The notes: generated from the sequence alone by a model not told the origin. 64,000 nt of DNA from Ochotona curzoniae (GCF_017591425.1 NW_024467119.1:28431001-28495000), one strand, 5' to 3'. Counted from the first letter of the stretch, positions 24,310 to 36,903 are shown. Made by a program: numbers and translations.

Positions 24310-26650
24310 AACAGACATGTATAGCATTCTTTTTTTCTATTTTATTTTTAATTTTATGGCAGTTTTAAATTCTAAGATAACTTAGATTCTATAAGGTCTG
24401 GGATTTCCCTTTCCCCCTCCCCAGTTCCCTAACCCTATATGATTTCTACCATATTTTACAATAGTATAGCTCTTCATAAGCAGTCATAGGTCCGTCACCC
24501 TTTTATTTAAGTATGTGCTGATGTTGCTGGTACAGAAAATGGAAGATAGTCCAACATCATATCATCAAGATATATCCAACAGTTCCTTTGGGAATCCATC
24601 TTTGATTTGGAAGCAGAGATGCACACTACATTGTATCTTCACGTTTGGATCTGATAGTCTCTATTATGCCATTACTATACATTCCCTTAAATGAGAAGAC
24701 ATGAAACAAAATCAATAACAGGTATAAAGCTAAAACAAAAATATACAGCACCATGGAGTTAAATGACATGCTACTGAATAACCAATGTGTCAATAAAGAA
24801 ATGAAAAACAAAACACAAAATTTTCTTGGGGAAAATGATGCTACTGTGTGATATATGAATCAGTGAAGAATGTAATAAGGCCAAAGAAACTATTTTGACT
24901 AAATGAAAATAAAAACAGTATCAAAACCCACGGGCTGCAGCAAAAACAGTATTGACAGGGTTGTTGATCTTATAATTTGCATTAAGTTTTGCCTTATATC
25001 AGAGAAAACATATGGTACGTATCCTTTTGGTATTTACTGATTTCACTGAGCAGAGTGGTCTGAAGTTGGGACCATTTTGTTGCAAATGGTAGAATATCAT
25101 TCTTTAATGGCTGACTAGTATTCCATGGAGTAGATGTGCCATACTCTGTTATCCACTCCTGTTTGGACTGCATCTGGGTTGTTTGCATGTCTTTGCTACT
25201 GTACATTGTACTGTTATAAACATAGGACTGTAAATCCCTTTATCGCATGCAGTTTCATTTCCTTTGGATATATTCCTAGGAGCAGGAGAGCTGGGTCATA
25301 TGGCAGATTTATTTGGAGTTCTCTATACCTTCTCCATACTGATCTTCATAGCCTACGCTTCCACCATCAGTGGAGGGATCTTTCTCTCCTTATCCACAAC
25401 AGCAGGTGCCATTAGAATTCTGAATGTAGGCCAACCTCATTGGAATTAGGTGAAACATCAAGGTGGTTTTCATTTGTATCTCCCTGATGGCTAGGGAGCC
25501 TGAGTGTTTTTTCATATGTCTGTTAGCCATTTGAATTTGTTCTTCTGAAATAAGTGTTCATTTCCTGCCTATTTCTTTACAGTTTTGTACATATACCACC
25601 CCTGGGTTTCTAAAGCTCTTTGTAATTCCTGGATATTAGTCTCCTGTAAGTTGTGTAATAAGCAATGATTTTCTCCCATTCCATTGGTTGCTTCTTCATT
25701 TTGTTAATTGCTATCTTTGCTGTACAGAGCTTTTTAGTTTGATGTAGTCTCATTTGTTTATTTTGGTTTTGACTGCCTATGCTTGTGGTGTATTCCAAGA
25801 AGTCTTTCCCCGTTCCTATAACTTTAAGAGTGCTTCCTATGTTTTCTTCTAATATTTTGATGGTTTCTGGGTTTCTGGGTGCAGATTTAGGTCCTTCATC
25901 TATGTAGAGCTGAGTTTTGTACTAGGTAAAAGTTGGGGTCTTGCTTCTTACCTCTGCAGTCTGCTATCCTGTTGTCCCAACAGCATTTATTGAAGAGACA
26001 AGTTTTTTCCCCGGCTTGTTTACGGTTTACTTGTAAAAGATTAGTTGGTTATACATGTGTGGACTCCCTTCTGGGCTTCTGTTCTGTTCCACTGATATTT
26101 TCTGCTTCCGTACCAGTACCAGACCATTTTGATGACCATTGCTCTATACTGTGTCTTGAGGTCTGGAATTGTGATTCCTCCAGTTTGATTTTTATTCTTC
26201 AGGAATAAAAATCTTGTGTTTCCAGATGAACGTTTATATCTTATTTTGTATTTCTGAGAAGAAATGTTGTTGGTATTTTTCTTGGGATTGCATTGAATTT
26301 GTATATGACTTTAGGTAATATGAACATTTTGATGATGTTGATCCTGCTGATCCAGGAACAAGTTTCTCCATTTTTAATGTCTTCTTTTATTTCTTTTTAT
26401 AATGTTTTATAGTTTTTATCAGAGTGTCTTACACATATTTAGTTAGATTAATTCCTAGGTATTTAAGATTCTCTTTACTATTTTAAAGCCATGGAATTAT
26501 TTGTGTACACTAGCAGCATTGATTTCTGTTCATTAATTTTGTATCCTGCTACCCTGCCAAAGTATCTAATTAATTCCAACAGTGTCTTGAATGAGTCTTT
26601 TGGTTCTCCTAAGTACAGAATCATGTCATCTGCATGTGCAGTATTTATTC
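24310..26650 (-). mobile_element. Old 5'-truncated L1 relic (3' UTR plus ORF2)
   Basis: On the minus strand this runs from the RT active-site region (the YADD codons lie at about 26625-26640, seen as gtcatctgcatg) through the ORF2 C-terminus (attccatggagtagatg) to the 3' UTR and tail at about 24320. Only short open stretches remain, with many stops. The 3' UTR resembles that at 5.5-6.2 kb more than that of the young element, so this is an older subfamily. Confidence 0.85.
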
Positions 26651-27539
26651 TACATCATGACCATTTCATACTCAAATCATTTATTGGCAGGATAAGCTAT
26701 TTCATTAAAATCAGCTAAAGCTGAAGCATGGAAATGATACTGTCACTATTGATTTCTGTGTTCAGACACTAATGGGTTCTCTTCATGCTATCTTTGGTTC
26801 ATGATATTCCATGAGCACAATTAATATTTAGGCATTAAAGGCAAATATAAATTCATTTTCAAAAAATAGTTAAACTGGTAAGTGCAACAGCAGCTTTCAA
26901 ACCAGGATAGATACTGGAGTCTGGTAGACATTCAAACTAATCTCCAGGGAATTGGGATCATGCATATGAAGAAGATAGCCAACTTGTGTATAGCTCAATA
27001 GCAAATGGTCAATAAATGTTTATTTCCTCTCATTTTTGTCATCAGAGACACTTGCTAGTACTTCTTACACATCATGGAGATGATCCAGAATTCTAGTAGA
27101 TGTTATACAAACAGGAGGAGGGATTTTAGTAAAGATGATAGAAAGGGCTGCAAAGTCTTAGTAAAGTAAGTAGTTTCAATGTACAGTCCTCCAACTGCAT
27201 CTATGCCTCAATTTATTGTTAGAGAGCCATGCAAATATCATGAAAGTGCTATTTATATCTGTAGTTGTGACTTCTTACTGAGAGTAATTTTGAAATTTAT
27301 TTTCTTTTTGAAAAGTATTAACATAAAGAATAAATTTTATATGCACATTCCTAAGAGAGCTATACGGCCCTCTCTCTTTCCCTTGCTCAATCCACTTTTT
27401 TCTTTTTCTTTTTTCATTTAATTTGTGCAAAAATATAATTTCAGTCCACTCTGTAATCACAGATTCAAGGCACCAGTATCCTTAATATTTTACAAGTAAA
27501 AATACTAAGACCACAGTTTCATAGGAGTATAAACAAGGG
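26651..27539. other. Unassigned AT-rich sequence
   Basis: Sits between two minus-strand L1 relics. No L1 homology seen here. Confidence 0.45.
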
Positions 27540-27850
27540 CTATTTAACTATTCACTGGGAGACCTCTTATTCAGAAGTAGTGATGCATACTGTAACAGAT
27601 CTTTACTTTCTGGTATGCTAGTTTCCATTATACAGTTCATCTATGAATATATCTTGTTCACCTATCTATTTGCTTTGTAGTTTGCATGAATGTTGCCTTA
27701 TATCAGGGAAATACATATTTGTCCTTTTGGGGTTGACTTTTATCACTGAGCAAAATGATTTCCAGTTGGGATCATCTTGTTGCAAAGAACTTCAATCTTT
27801 TAATATATCAGTAACATGAAACTAGATTTTCTATCTTTTTCCATACCTAC
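27540..27850 (-). mobile_element. Old L1 3' fragment
   Basis: Matches the C-terminal ORF2/3' UTR part of the 24.3-26.7 kb relic: gatgcatac-gta, gccttatatcaggga-a, cttttgg-gttgac and ttgttgcaaa are shared in order. Interrupted and heavily mutated. Confidence 0.65.
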
Positions 27851-27854
27851 AATT

Positions 27855-28026
27855 CCATGCTGCATGTAAATAGTGGAATATTAAACTTATAACTTACACG
27901 AAAGGACCATACTACTGTATTAATATGGGGAGATATAGGGGAGAGAAAAGTAAGGAAGGAGAAAGGGGAGGGAAAAATGGGAGACTCCTTATACCTAAAA
28001 AACTGTGTCATGGAAAATAATTTTAA
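27855..28026 (+). mobile_element. L1 3'-terminal fragment
   Basis: Polypurine tract (ggggagggaaaaatggg) followed by cctaaaaaactgtgtcat and an A-rich stretch, the standard end of lagomorph L1s. It directly precedes the next plus-strand L1 at 28027. Confidence 0.6.
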
Positions 28027-28150
28027 AAAGTTTTTAGGGCATGGGAAATGGGCAGACATTTCACAAAGGAACAAACCCAAATTGCAAGCAAATACATGAA
28101 AAAATGCTCAAGTTCCCTGGCAATAAGGAAAAATCCAAATTAAGACATCA

Positions 28151-28519
28151 ATGAGGTACCACCTAACGCCAGTAAGATTGAACCACACACAAAAAAACAC
28201 CAACACTTGCTGGCGAGGTTGCGGGGAAAAGGGAACCCTACTCCATTGCTGGTGGGGCTGCAGGTTGGTACAACCTCTATGGAAATCAGTACGGAGAACA
28301 CTCAAACAACTCAAAATCTGTACACCAAATGATCCAGCAATAGCACTCCTAGGAATATATCCAAAACACCTGTTACACGAGAAACCAACATGCACCCTTA
28401 TGTTCATAGCAGCACAATCAGTAATTGCAGAAACATGGAAGCAACCAAAACGCCCATCAGTGGAAGACTGGATTAGAACGCTATGGTTCATCTATTCCAT
28501 GGAATACTACTCAGCGTAA
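28151..28519 (+). pseudogene. L1 ORF2 C-terminal relic
   Basis: A 122-codon open stretch collinear with residues about 679-800 of the ORF2 reverse transcriptase fragment at 37.3-39.9 kb, with the C-X3-C-X7-H-X4-C residues preserved. It stops at TAA just before a homopolymer A-run where the intact copy reads on, so it is frameshifted. It has no start of its own because the element is 5'-truncated. Confidence 0.85.
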
Positions 28520-30197
28520 AAAAAAATTCAGTTCTTTGTGGCCAAATGGGCCCAACTGGAAACCATAATGTTAAGGGAAATGAGCCAATCCCAAAAGGTT
28601 AGATACCACATGTTTGCCTTAATTTAAGATGAAATGATGTCAATATGAAAAATAGTACCTGTACACTGTAATATATTCTCAACCTCAAATAGCCTATCCC
28701 ACATGCAATAAGATATTGTGAAGTAACCAATGAACCAACAATCAGTGTGAGTCAGATTGCTCATAATCTACATCAAAGAACTCTAAAACCTAATGCACTT
28801 TTAAGACCCTACACTATTCCATAATGGGGCGGGAGAGCAGAGAAATCTTCCATCTCTCTAGAATGTGTGAGGAAGACATGAAATACAACCTACCAGGATC
28901 ATAACTGGTAACTCATAGACAACAGAGTTGAATCAGCATTAGACAATAATTAAACTATAAAGACATACAGGGGGAATCAATAGCAATGCTGACAACCTCT
29001 TAACAGGAGGTCATATGCACAGAGCAGGGGGGTACCCCAGAATGGAGCAGGGGGACAGGATGAGGCTTGTATCCCAACCCTGAAGACTCACAGATTCTCA
29101 CCAAGGACTATCAGTACAAGCACCAAGGACTACATCCCAACTACCAAGGAAACCATGGGGGATTGGAGTGCCTTCGGGGGCCAAGAATTCTGAGGTCATC
29201 CACTCCTGCTTGGATCTACCACATGGGATGGAAGAAGTCCAAATCTTTCCTCGCAGGATCCAAGGGCATCAGAACAACAGCCAGCAGCCCTGAGCAGTCT
29301 GCAGAAACAGAAGAACAGTAAACTTCCTTTGGGACTAGGGAGGGGAGCTCTCTCTGATCCTCACTTGGTGCCAACTTTAGGTCCCCACCCTCTCTGGCAA
29401 TGACCACCAGGGTTTCTCGGAAACCCCTCAAAACAAACAAATAACCAACCATCCAAATAAACCAACAAACAAAAATCTAGAATAGATAGACAGAGAACAA
29501 CAAGGAAAGCTTAGAATCAGACAGGAAACAGTCAGCATGGACTCACTTATACCTCACTGGGTGAGACACAAAGATTAGTTACTCTTCACTAGGGTATTGA
29601 AGAGTTCTCTGCACACCCCTCCTGAAACTTTTCTGCACCTAAACTGTTGACATATGTCTTGTTAGAGTTATAAGCCAGTCTAGACCAACCAAAAAAAAAA
29701 AGCCAGGTTCAGCAAAATTATGTTGCAACGCTATAAAATGCTAAATACTATAATGAAAATAGACACGAGATAGCTGAATAGAAATCTATAGCCATTTTAA
29801 GGTGTATATAACCAGGTGGTATATAAACTAAAATTGAAATGTCAATGAAGTAGTCACAGGATTTGGTTAAGAACTTGCATTTTTTTTAACATATTGGTTA
29901 CTCAATACTATGTCAATTAATTCCATAACATTATAAATTGTTGCTGATGTTATGTTGGGGCTTTTAATTGATCGGGATGATAGTCTGCTGGCTCTACCTT
30001 CAGACCAAAGATGGTCTCCCCAAGAAGCCATTGAACTTATCTGGATAATAAGATGCTGGACTCTATGCTTGGTATATGCTTACAATGAAAGAATCTCAAC
30101 TGAACTTGAACTGTAGTAATGCAACAAGGTGGAGCAACCCACTATGGGGGAGGGTTCAAGGAGGGGTGGGGGAAACCCAGTACCTATAAAACTGTGT

Positions 30198-30275
30198 CAC
30201 ATAATGCAATGTAAAAGGCGAAAGATTTATACGATCTGAAGAGAAACCAGAGTATATACACATAATGCAATGTAA
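30198..30275 (+). repeat. 17 bp direct repeat flanking a 44 bp insert in the L1 tail
   Basis: cacataatgcaatgtaa occurs at 30198-30214 and again at 30259-30275. The full-length L1 has a single ACATAATACAATGTAA at the same place, so 61 bp were gained: a 44 bp filler plus one copy of the 17-mer. Confidence 0.8.
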
Positions 30276-30337
30276 TTAATAAAAAAAAAGGGAAAAAATT
30301 TAGAGGGGTAAAAATAACAATTCAAATCAGAGTAAGT

Positions 30338-30518
30338 GTGAGAGGAGAGCCGGAAGAGGCTCCTGGCTCCTGACTTTGGATTGGCTCAGCTCCAGCCATT
30401 TTAGCCACTTAGGGAGTGAATCAGAGGAGTGCAGATCTTTCTGTCTCTCTTTTTTACTCTGCAAATCTGGCTTTCCAATAAAAATAAAAATAAAAATAAA
30501 AGTAAAGAAATCTTTTTA
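30338..30518 (+). mobile_element. 5'-truncated C-SINE
   Basis: Starts at the equivalent of gggagacccggaagaggc and runs through ttggattggctcagctcc, gagtgaatcagagg and the CT-rich block to an (AAAAAT)n tail at about 30479-30503. The head and promoter boxes are missing. Confidence 0.85.
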
Positions 30519-31880
30519 AAAATTCATATGGAAATATATGAGACCCCAAATAAGCGATCGTATAAAGCAAAAACAATGCCAGAAGCATCACGATCCCAGA
30601 CTTCAGCACACATTACAGTGCTGTAATAATGAAACAGCTCACTTATGGCACAAAAATAAACAGGTAGTCCAATGGAACAGAGACTTCTTGAAAGTGACCC
30701 CAGAAAGACAGGCGATTAAAGTGAAAATTTAAAAAAAGGGGGAGGGATTATAGCAAGTTACAAAGCTTCTGCACTGCAGAGGAAACTGTCAACACTATGA
30801 AGAGGCAAACAATAAAATGAGATAAAATATTTTCTAACCATGCAAGTGATGGAGGATCAGTATCCAAATTCTATAGAGTTCCAAACACTTGACAATAACA
30901 AAGCTAATTGTCCAATTAAGAAACGGACAGAGGATATGAAGAGGTAATTTTTACGAATAAAACTCAAGTGGTCCACAGAAGCATGAAAAAAAAATACTTA
31001 GTTTCACTAGCTATCAAGGAAATGCAAATAAAAACCACAATGACATTTATCTCACTCCAGTTAGAATGCATATCACTCATAACTCAGAAAACAATAGATT
31101 CTGGTGAGGATGTGGGGGAAAGGTATCTTAGTCCACTGCTGTTGGAAATGTGGTACTAACACAACCACTGTAGGAAACAGATGGAGTCCCCTCAGAAACC
31201 TGAAAATAGGTGTGCCATATGATCTAGTCATTCCACTCCTGGGTATTTACCCAAATTAGATGAAATCAGCATATGAAAGATTTACTGTACTTCTTATTTA
31301 TAGCAGCTCAATTCACAATAGCTAGGACATGAAGTCATCCCAGAAGCACATGAACTAATGGCTGGATTAAGAAAAAATGGTATGCATGAATTATGGAATA
31401 CTATTCAGTCAAAATAAGAATAAAATACTGTTTTGTTTTTTACTTTGCAATAACGTGAATACAACTGGAAACCATTTTCTTAGTGAAATAAACCTGTTTC
31501 CAGAATACAAGTATCATTTCTCTTGATTTGTAGCAATGAATACATCGAGTGCAAGAAAAAGTAGTCTACGTGCAGAGGATGGACATTTTGAAACTTGATT
31601 ATTGTTTACACACTTGTCTAAACCAGAAGATGATGCTTTTTAAATACTTGTTCTTTGTTGAATTATTTATCTAATGGAGGATTAAGCTGTGATTATGAAG
31701 TGAACTGGTAGAATGTCATCATAAAAATTGTTTCAAAACATAAGGAAGGAAAAAGAATGGTGGGAACCTGGGTGGGAGGCAGGGTTGTGTGGGAAATATC
31801 ATCATGCTCCTAAACATGTATTGTGAAATACATGAATTTTATCCACCTTATATAAACTATATAATAAAAAAGAAAAAGTA
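30519..31880 (+). mobile_element. Ancient L1 fragment, ORF2 C-terminus to poly(A)
   Basis: Stop-riddled ORF2 sequence: cttcagcacacattacag, gcaaataaaaaccacaatga, tcactccagttagaatg and ttccactcctgggtattt correspond to conserved mammalian L1 ORF2 3' regions. A diverged 3' UTR and an A-rich end at about 31860-31880 follow. Older than the neighbouring 28.0-30.3 kb element. Confidence 0.8.
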
Positions 31881-32017
31881 AAGGATAACAGACACATTGG
31901 AAATGATTGATTATTCTACTACTAGATTGAGATACAATGTCAGGGATGATATTAAATCCAAAATAACTAAGCAGGATTTTCAACACATGCACACACAAAA
32001 AGCCAAAGAGCTCAGAC

Positions 32018-32330
32018 CCGGAGCGGTAGCCTAGTGGCTAAAGTCCTTGCCTTGCATGCACCACGTTCCCTTAAGGGCACAGGTACTAATCCCGGCTGCT
32101 CCACTTTTCATCTAACTCCCTGCTTGTGGCCTGAGAAAGCAGTTGCGGACAGCCCAAAACCTTGGGACCCTGCATCCACATGGGAGACCAGGAAGAGGCT
32201 CCTGGCTCCTGACTTTCCATCCTCTACTGCTTTTCCAGGCCACAAACTGGGAGCTGGATGGGAAGTGGAGCAGCCAGAACATGAACCGACATGCATATGG
32301 AATCCTGGCACACATGCAAGGATAGGATTT
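32018..32330. mobile_element. Foldback C-SINE: plus-strand head joined to minus-strand head
   Basis: 32018-32215 is a plus-strand young C-SINE (head tagcctagtggctaaag, B-box-like aggtactaatccc) cut off after cctggctcctgactt. 32216-32330 is the reverse complement of the first part of a C-SINE (ccatcctctactgcttttcc to gcacacatgcaagg). Both 3' halves and tails are missing. The arms are about 110 bp with a loop of about 65 bp. Confidence 0.85.
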
Positions 32331-33198
32331 GTTTGGAAGAGAGTTTATTACAATATTGGGTTTGAAGGCCTATTACAACATTCCAAATATTGTACTATGA
32401 AAGAGTCTTTCTGAAAAGATTTGGTAAGAGTGTATTCTCAGTTGATTCATAAACCGACTGAGGAAAATTACAGAGAACGGGCTCTTTAGCCCCTGTGATG
32501 GATGTGAAAGCTGAGTTGAGACATGTTTTTGAAAAAGCAGATGTCTAAGGTTGGTTTTGTAATGGGAAAAGTTCAGTCCTCAATGCATTATTTAAAGGAA
32601 TTTATTAACACATTTACATGGTCAGGTCAGCAAATCCATAAAACTGCTATGACAGATTTCCCATCAATTCTGATGTTAATGTAATTTTGCTGCATAGAAC
32701 AGATGCAGTGCAGGTTCTAGATACACTTCTAATAGCATAAAGATGCTTTCTCTCTCCCTTCTTCCCTCCCTCTTTTCCCTATCTATTTTCTACTTCTCTT
32801 TCTTTTTATTAATATTTGAGCTAATATATTTTGACTTCTATCCTAGCCAAAGGCTTAGTATGTCACTAAACAAAGAATTCAACAAGTAAGAACAAGAAGA
32901 CTGTAGCTTAGCATGATGCTAATACATATACAACTATCTATCATTCCAAGATCACCTTTCTACAACTTCTCTATAGGTACAAGCTGTGCTTGCCTTCCAT
33001 TATTCTGGCCAACATCTAGGATAAAGACAGTATCTTGGTTCTGTGCTGAGTCTTAAGTCAACATTATCTCTTTCAAAAATTATTTTTTCTTGGCTGTACA
33101 TGTGGAATAAAAGTCTCTAGGAACTTCTCAAGCAATCTGAAAATGTACATAGAGATATTCTCTTAGGGAAGATGCAGAAATAATATTACACTAGTCTA
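32331..33198. other. Unassigned AT-rich sequence
   Basis: Nothing recognised; a short CT-rich run lies near 32748-32790. Confidence 0.5.
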
Positions 33199-33675
33199 CA
33201 TGGTAGACAGAATAACTCCCTCATGAAAGATCTCCAAGCTGTTATTCCCAGAACCTGTGAACATGTTATATTATCTCACATGATAAAGAAGCTTGGTGAA
33301 TGCCATTACGTTAAGGGTCTTGCAATAGGAAGATTATCTTGGATAATCAGAGTGGGCTCAATGTAATTATTAGGATCCTTATAAGAGGACAGAAAGAGCA
33401 CCAGAGTGCAAGAAGGATATGTGATAACAGAAGCAGAGGTTAGGCTGATGTTGTTCCCTGGTAGGGAATGGTCAAAGTAGTTAGGCTGTATTTAAAAGCT
33501 GTAAATGAGTTGTCCAACAAATACATGGCCTTTCTGATGCACTGATACTTGCCTCTTATGAGGCAAAGTAGACTTTTGATGCTTAGAACTCCAAGATAAT
33601 AACTTTTTGTTATATTACGTCACTTCACTATATTTTTGGCAGTTTGTTTCAGAATCAGAAAAAAATTAGTACAGC
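33199..33675 (+). mobile_element. Ancient LTR, probably MaLR/ERVL group
   Basis: cagaacctgtgaacatgtta, cgttaagggtcttgcaatagg, agattatcttggataatcag, ggctcaatgtaatta and ccttataagaggacag form the well-known block order of an old eutherian LTR. The end has gataataactttttgttat and gaaaaaaattagtacag. Family name not certain from memory. Confidence 0.6.
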
Positions 33676-33989
33676 CTCTGAAATAATATTTTACCCATTC
33701 TTGATGGAAATATTCGCTAGTGGAAAATACAAGAGCATTTTTTTCTTTTTTGAAAGAAATATCAAAAAACCCACAAATGGTTGGAAAAGATTATTAAATG
33801 AATAAATGTTAGCTTTCTTATATATGGCATCATAAACAAAGTGTATAATCTATGATAATACAAAGCTCAGTGTTTTGCTTTAAAGCTAATATCTAACTTT
33901 TCTATTTTTATGACAATGGAACACCTAGAACATATATTTTTATGGCAACAGAACTACTTACAGGAATGAGGGAGACAACATAAGTGTAT

Positions 33990-34440
33990 GAAACGATCCA
34001 GGCATTGTATTGATACTCTAGAATGTTGAGGTTGCAGAAGTGAAGTGGGGGCTTCGATTCAGTTGTCCACAGCTTCCCTACAAGGCCTGCTCCCAGGTCC
34101 AGATTGTGAACCTGCCAGGGAGTACTGTAGTCCAGCCTGACATGACTTGTAACCAGTCCTGGCACTTGCTAGCTGGTGCTGCAGCCTAAACTGAGTGGCC
34201 TGCACCCATTCTAGCTCTCATGCCATCAGTTGCAGCACCTGAGCCCAGCCTGGTCAGACCCCAGACTCAGCCCAAATGCTGGCTGATGGATGCTGCAGAT
34301 TTCCAAGCTCTTTACTTCAGCATTGGCCCAGCCCTGACCATTATGGAATTTACAGGGTCACCCAGCAGATGGGTGTGCTCCCTTTCTCGCTCGTGCTCCT
34401 CTCAGCATAGTTTCCTTGAGATTTAATATCTGGGCCCTTA
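33990..34440. other. Pyrimidine/C-rich block, probably an unclassified lagomorph repeat
   Basis: Rich in cagcctg, cagccca and ctgacc phrases, CpG-poor and unlike its AT-rich flanks. The style resembles the block at 46.3-47.2 kb. I could not align the two by eye over any length. The rest of 33676-34600 is unremarkable. Confidence 0.35.
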
Positions 34441-34599
34441 TCTCTTCATTTAAACTCTTACATTCCTGAGCATTTTAAGTGGATAAATGGCCTCTGTTCC
34501 CCTGAAATTTTTGCTGTTGTACTAATTATCCAACCTACACTAGTTGAGTGAATGGTCCCAAGAAATTCATGTGAGCAGGGTGGTGCTCGGGATTACGTA

Positions 34600-34715
34600 A
34601 ATACCAGTGTGATGTTGCACAGTGGAAAATTCACAGGCTTTGGAGTCAGGAATATCTGAGTTCATTTTTGACCTTTGTATTTTACTAGTTTCCTGATTAG
34701 TTTAGGTATATTATG
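34600..34715 (+). mobile_element. MIR 5' part
   Basis: caggctttggagtcagga-tatctgagttca followed by a degenerate core; the phrase 'ctttggagtcaga...ctgagttc' is typical MIR. Confidence 0.65.
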
Positions 34716-36870
34716 TTCCATTTTTAATCTTAATTTTTCAAAATACCTACTTCACATTGGTCAGAGAAAAAGAGAAAAAAAGCACAAGTGTAAATTATTT
34801 AGCACGTCATTTACTCTACTCCTTATGCACACACACACTGCTAATCATAAATTTTCAGGAAGTTCTCTAGACACAATGTTTCTATAACACTTTATAAATA
34901 CATAGATGTATCCTCCTTGAACCATACTGAGAAACTAGAAAATTCAATCAGAATTGCATGATTTTCCTCTAGAATTATGAAGGAACTGTTTTATGAAATT
35001 CCCAAATTCTTCCATGTCAAGTTATACTTTAAAAAAAAAAAAACCATGAGAAAAAGAACCCTCCAAACATAAAGCATTAAGACAAGGTTGGTTGGTAATT
35101 CCATTGTTCTCACTGTCTTGAAATCTTTCTGTCCCACTCTTATAGGCCTAACTTCTTATCAATAATAGCAAAGATCTGTTTTTGATCAGTTAAAAATATT
35201 TCAGGATGATGTGTGATTCTGACCTCTGAACGTCAGACTGGCATTTACAATGTGTAGATTAGTTTGGGAACAAGTAGTCTGATCATCTCAGCTGGGAAGT
35301 GCTTATTTAAGGCTAGGCACACACTGTCATATTTGCCCAGCTCCTGTCTATGCAAAATAACAGTGTGGCATAGAGGCTTTTCTGTGACTCATGAAACTAG
35401 TACCTGGGGTTTATTTTATTTCTTCTTAAAGCACTGCTACTTTCTTGAGGACTTCTCAGAGGGCAGTCCCCATCATCTAATTGTCAATGGAGTTCCACAC
35501 CATGATCAAAGCAACTGAATAGATGGACAGAAAATATTAGGATAACACAAAAAAGAGGAAATAAAGAAAGAAAATAAAGAACAAAAGCAGGAGTATAGCG
35601 TGGGCTCTGTTGTAGTGAGACTCATGTCTTGGGTATCTCTTTCTGTTGGTTTATGTGAACTGAGCATTCACAGCCAGGCTCCTTGGATATCTCATCCATG
35701 AGCAGTGTGGGTTCCTGGGTATGTTATACTACAGATCCCCAGAGTGAGGCCAGTAACTGTTCAGAGGCTCAGCCATGATTGCAATCTCTGGACTTTGAAT
35801 ATACATTTCCCACTGGACTCTGCTGAGCCACTGCTCTGGCTTCACAGCCATGCCAATTGCTCAGTAGGGAATGCCGTGTGTGTTCTCCAAAGGAATGTAA
35901 CAAATTAGCTATGAACAAAGTAGCCTGGACAGGACACAGATTCACACATGCTGTGCATGCCAAGAAGAAGACGGTCAGCTTGCTGTTTTTTTCAGATATG
36001 AAAGAAAATTCCCAGGAACCAATAAATGGAAGCACAACTATGTTTAGAAAAGGTATAGGAAGAGATGAAGGAAAGCGGCTGTGCCACAAGCTAAACTGAA
36101 CATCCCCTTATATACTCATATGAACAGCATAATCAAAGTAGTTTATTGGTCAAAGGAAGAAAGTTTGCATTGAGTAGATCCTTAAAGATTTGTATAGTGT
36201 CTGTGTGCATATAAAGATATATGCAGTAAATTAAAACCAGCTAGTGAAAAGGAGCTGCTTGAAAGTCTGCATTGTGTTATAGTTAGTGGTTGGCACTTTA
36301 TGTGTATAATCTGTTTTTAGTTCTTAGAGTAATGTAATAGGGTACATGGAACAGATACTATTGGAACAGTACTGAGGGAAACAAAACTGCAAAAGGAAGT
36401 TTAAAAAGATACATAGGCTTAAAAGATCACATACTGTAGGATTGTATTTACAGAAAACATCCAGAAGAGGCAAATCCATAAAGTCCCAAAGAAGATCAAT
36501 GGCTTCCAAGAGAAAGAGGTAAAGAGGAACAGAAATACCTACTTAATTGGTACAAGTTTCCTTTACAGTTATGAAAACGCTTTGAAAATAGAAAGTCATT
36601 GCACAACATTGTGGATGTATCAATAATCAGACAATGCCAGCATACAAACGACAATGCCAATGAACTATATACTTCAAGTGGTTAATTATATGTTATATAA
36701 GTTCTCCCAATTATAAAGCGATGTTTTATGATTGTGTTTATACTTACACAGGTGGAGTCTAAACTGGAACTCATGTTTAGTTACATTAAGCCCATAACAA
36801 TATTAATCACCTATAAATTCTTAGTTCATACACAGAAGTACCTGCACTTCTAGTGGTCTCTTTTTCCCTT
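34716..36870. other. Unassigned sequence left of the full-length L1
   Basis: No recognised gene. Contains overlapping 67-106 codon frames on both strands around 35705-36099 with no family resemblance. Confidence 0.5.
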
Positions 36871-36891
36871 TGGTCTTAGTACATATTTTCT
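36871..36891. repeat. Target-site duplication of the full-length L1, left copy
   Basis: Direct repeat beginning tggtcttagtacatatt, matched at 43450-43470 with no mismatch. Twenty to 21 bp is a usual length for L1 target-primed insertion. The last T is ambiguous because it runs into the T-tract. Confidence 0.95.
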
Positions 36892-36903
36892 TTTTTTTTT
36901 TTT

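Larger units (their letters stand above)
28027..30289 (+). mobile_element. 5'-truncated L1 with long 3' UTR
   Basis: Begins inside the C-terminal part of ORF2. A 122-codon stretch (28151-28519) retains the CWRGCGEKG Cys/His motif and [10 protein letters not shown], then hits a stop where the full-length L1 continues. The 3' UTR is about 1.65 kb. Its last 400 bp align with the 3' UTR of the 36.9 kb element (CTTTTAA-TGA-CGG, CTTATCTGGA-AATAAGA, G-rich tract, CTATAAAACTGT). Some 1.2 kb between about 28625 and 29860 has no counterpart there. It ends in AATAAA plus poly(A). Confidence 0.88.
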
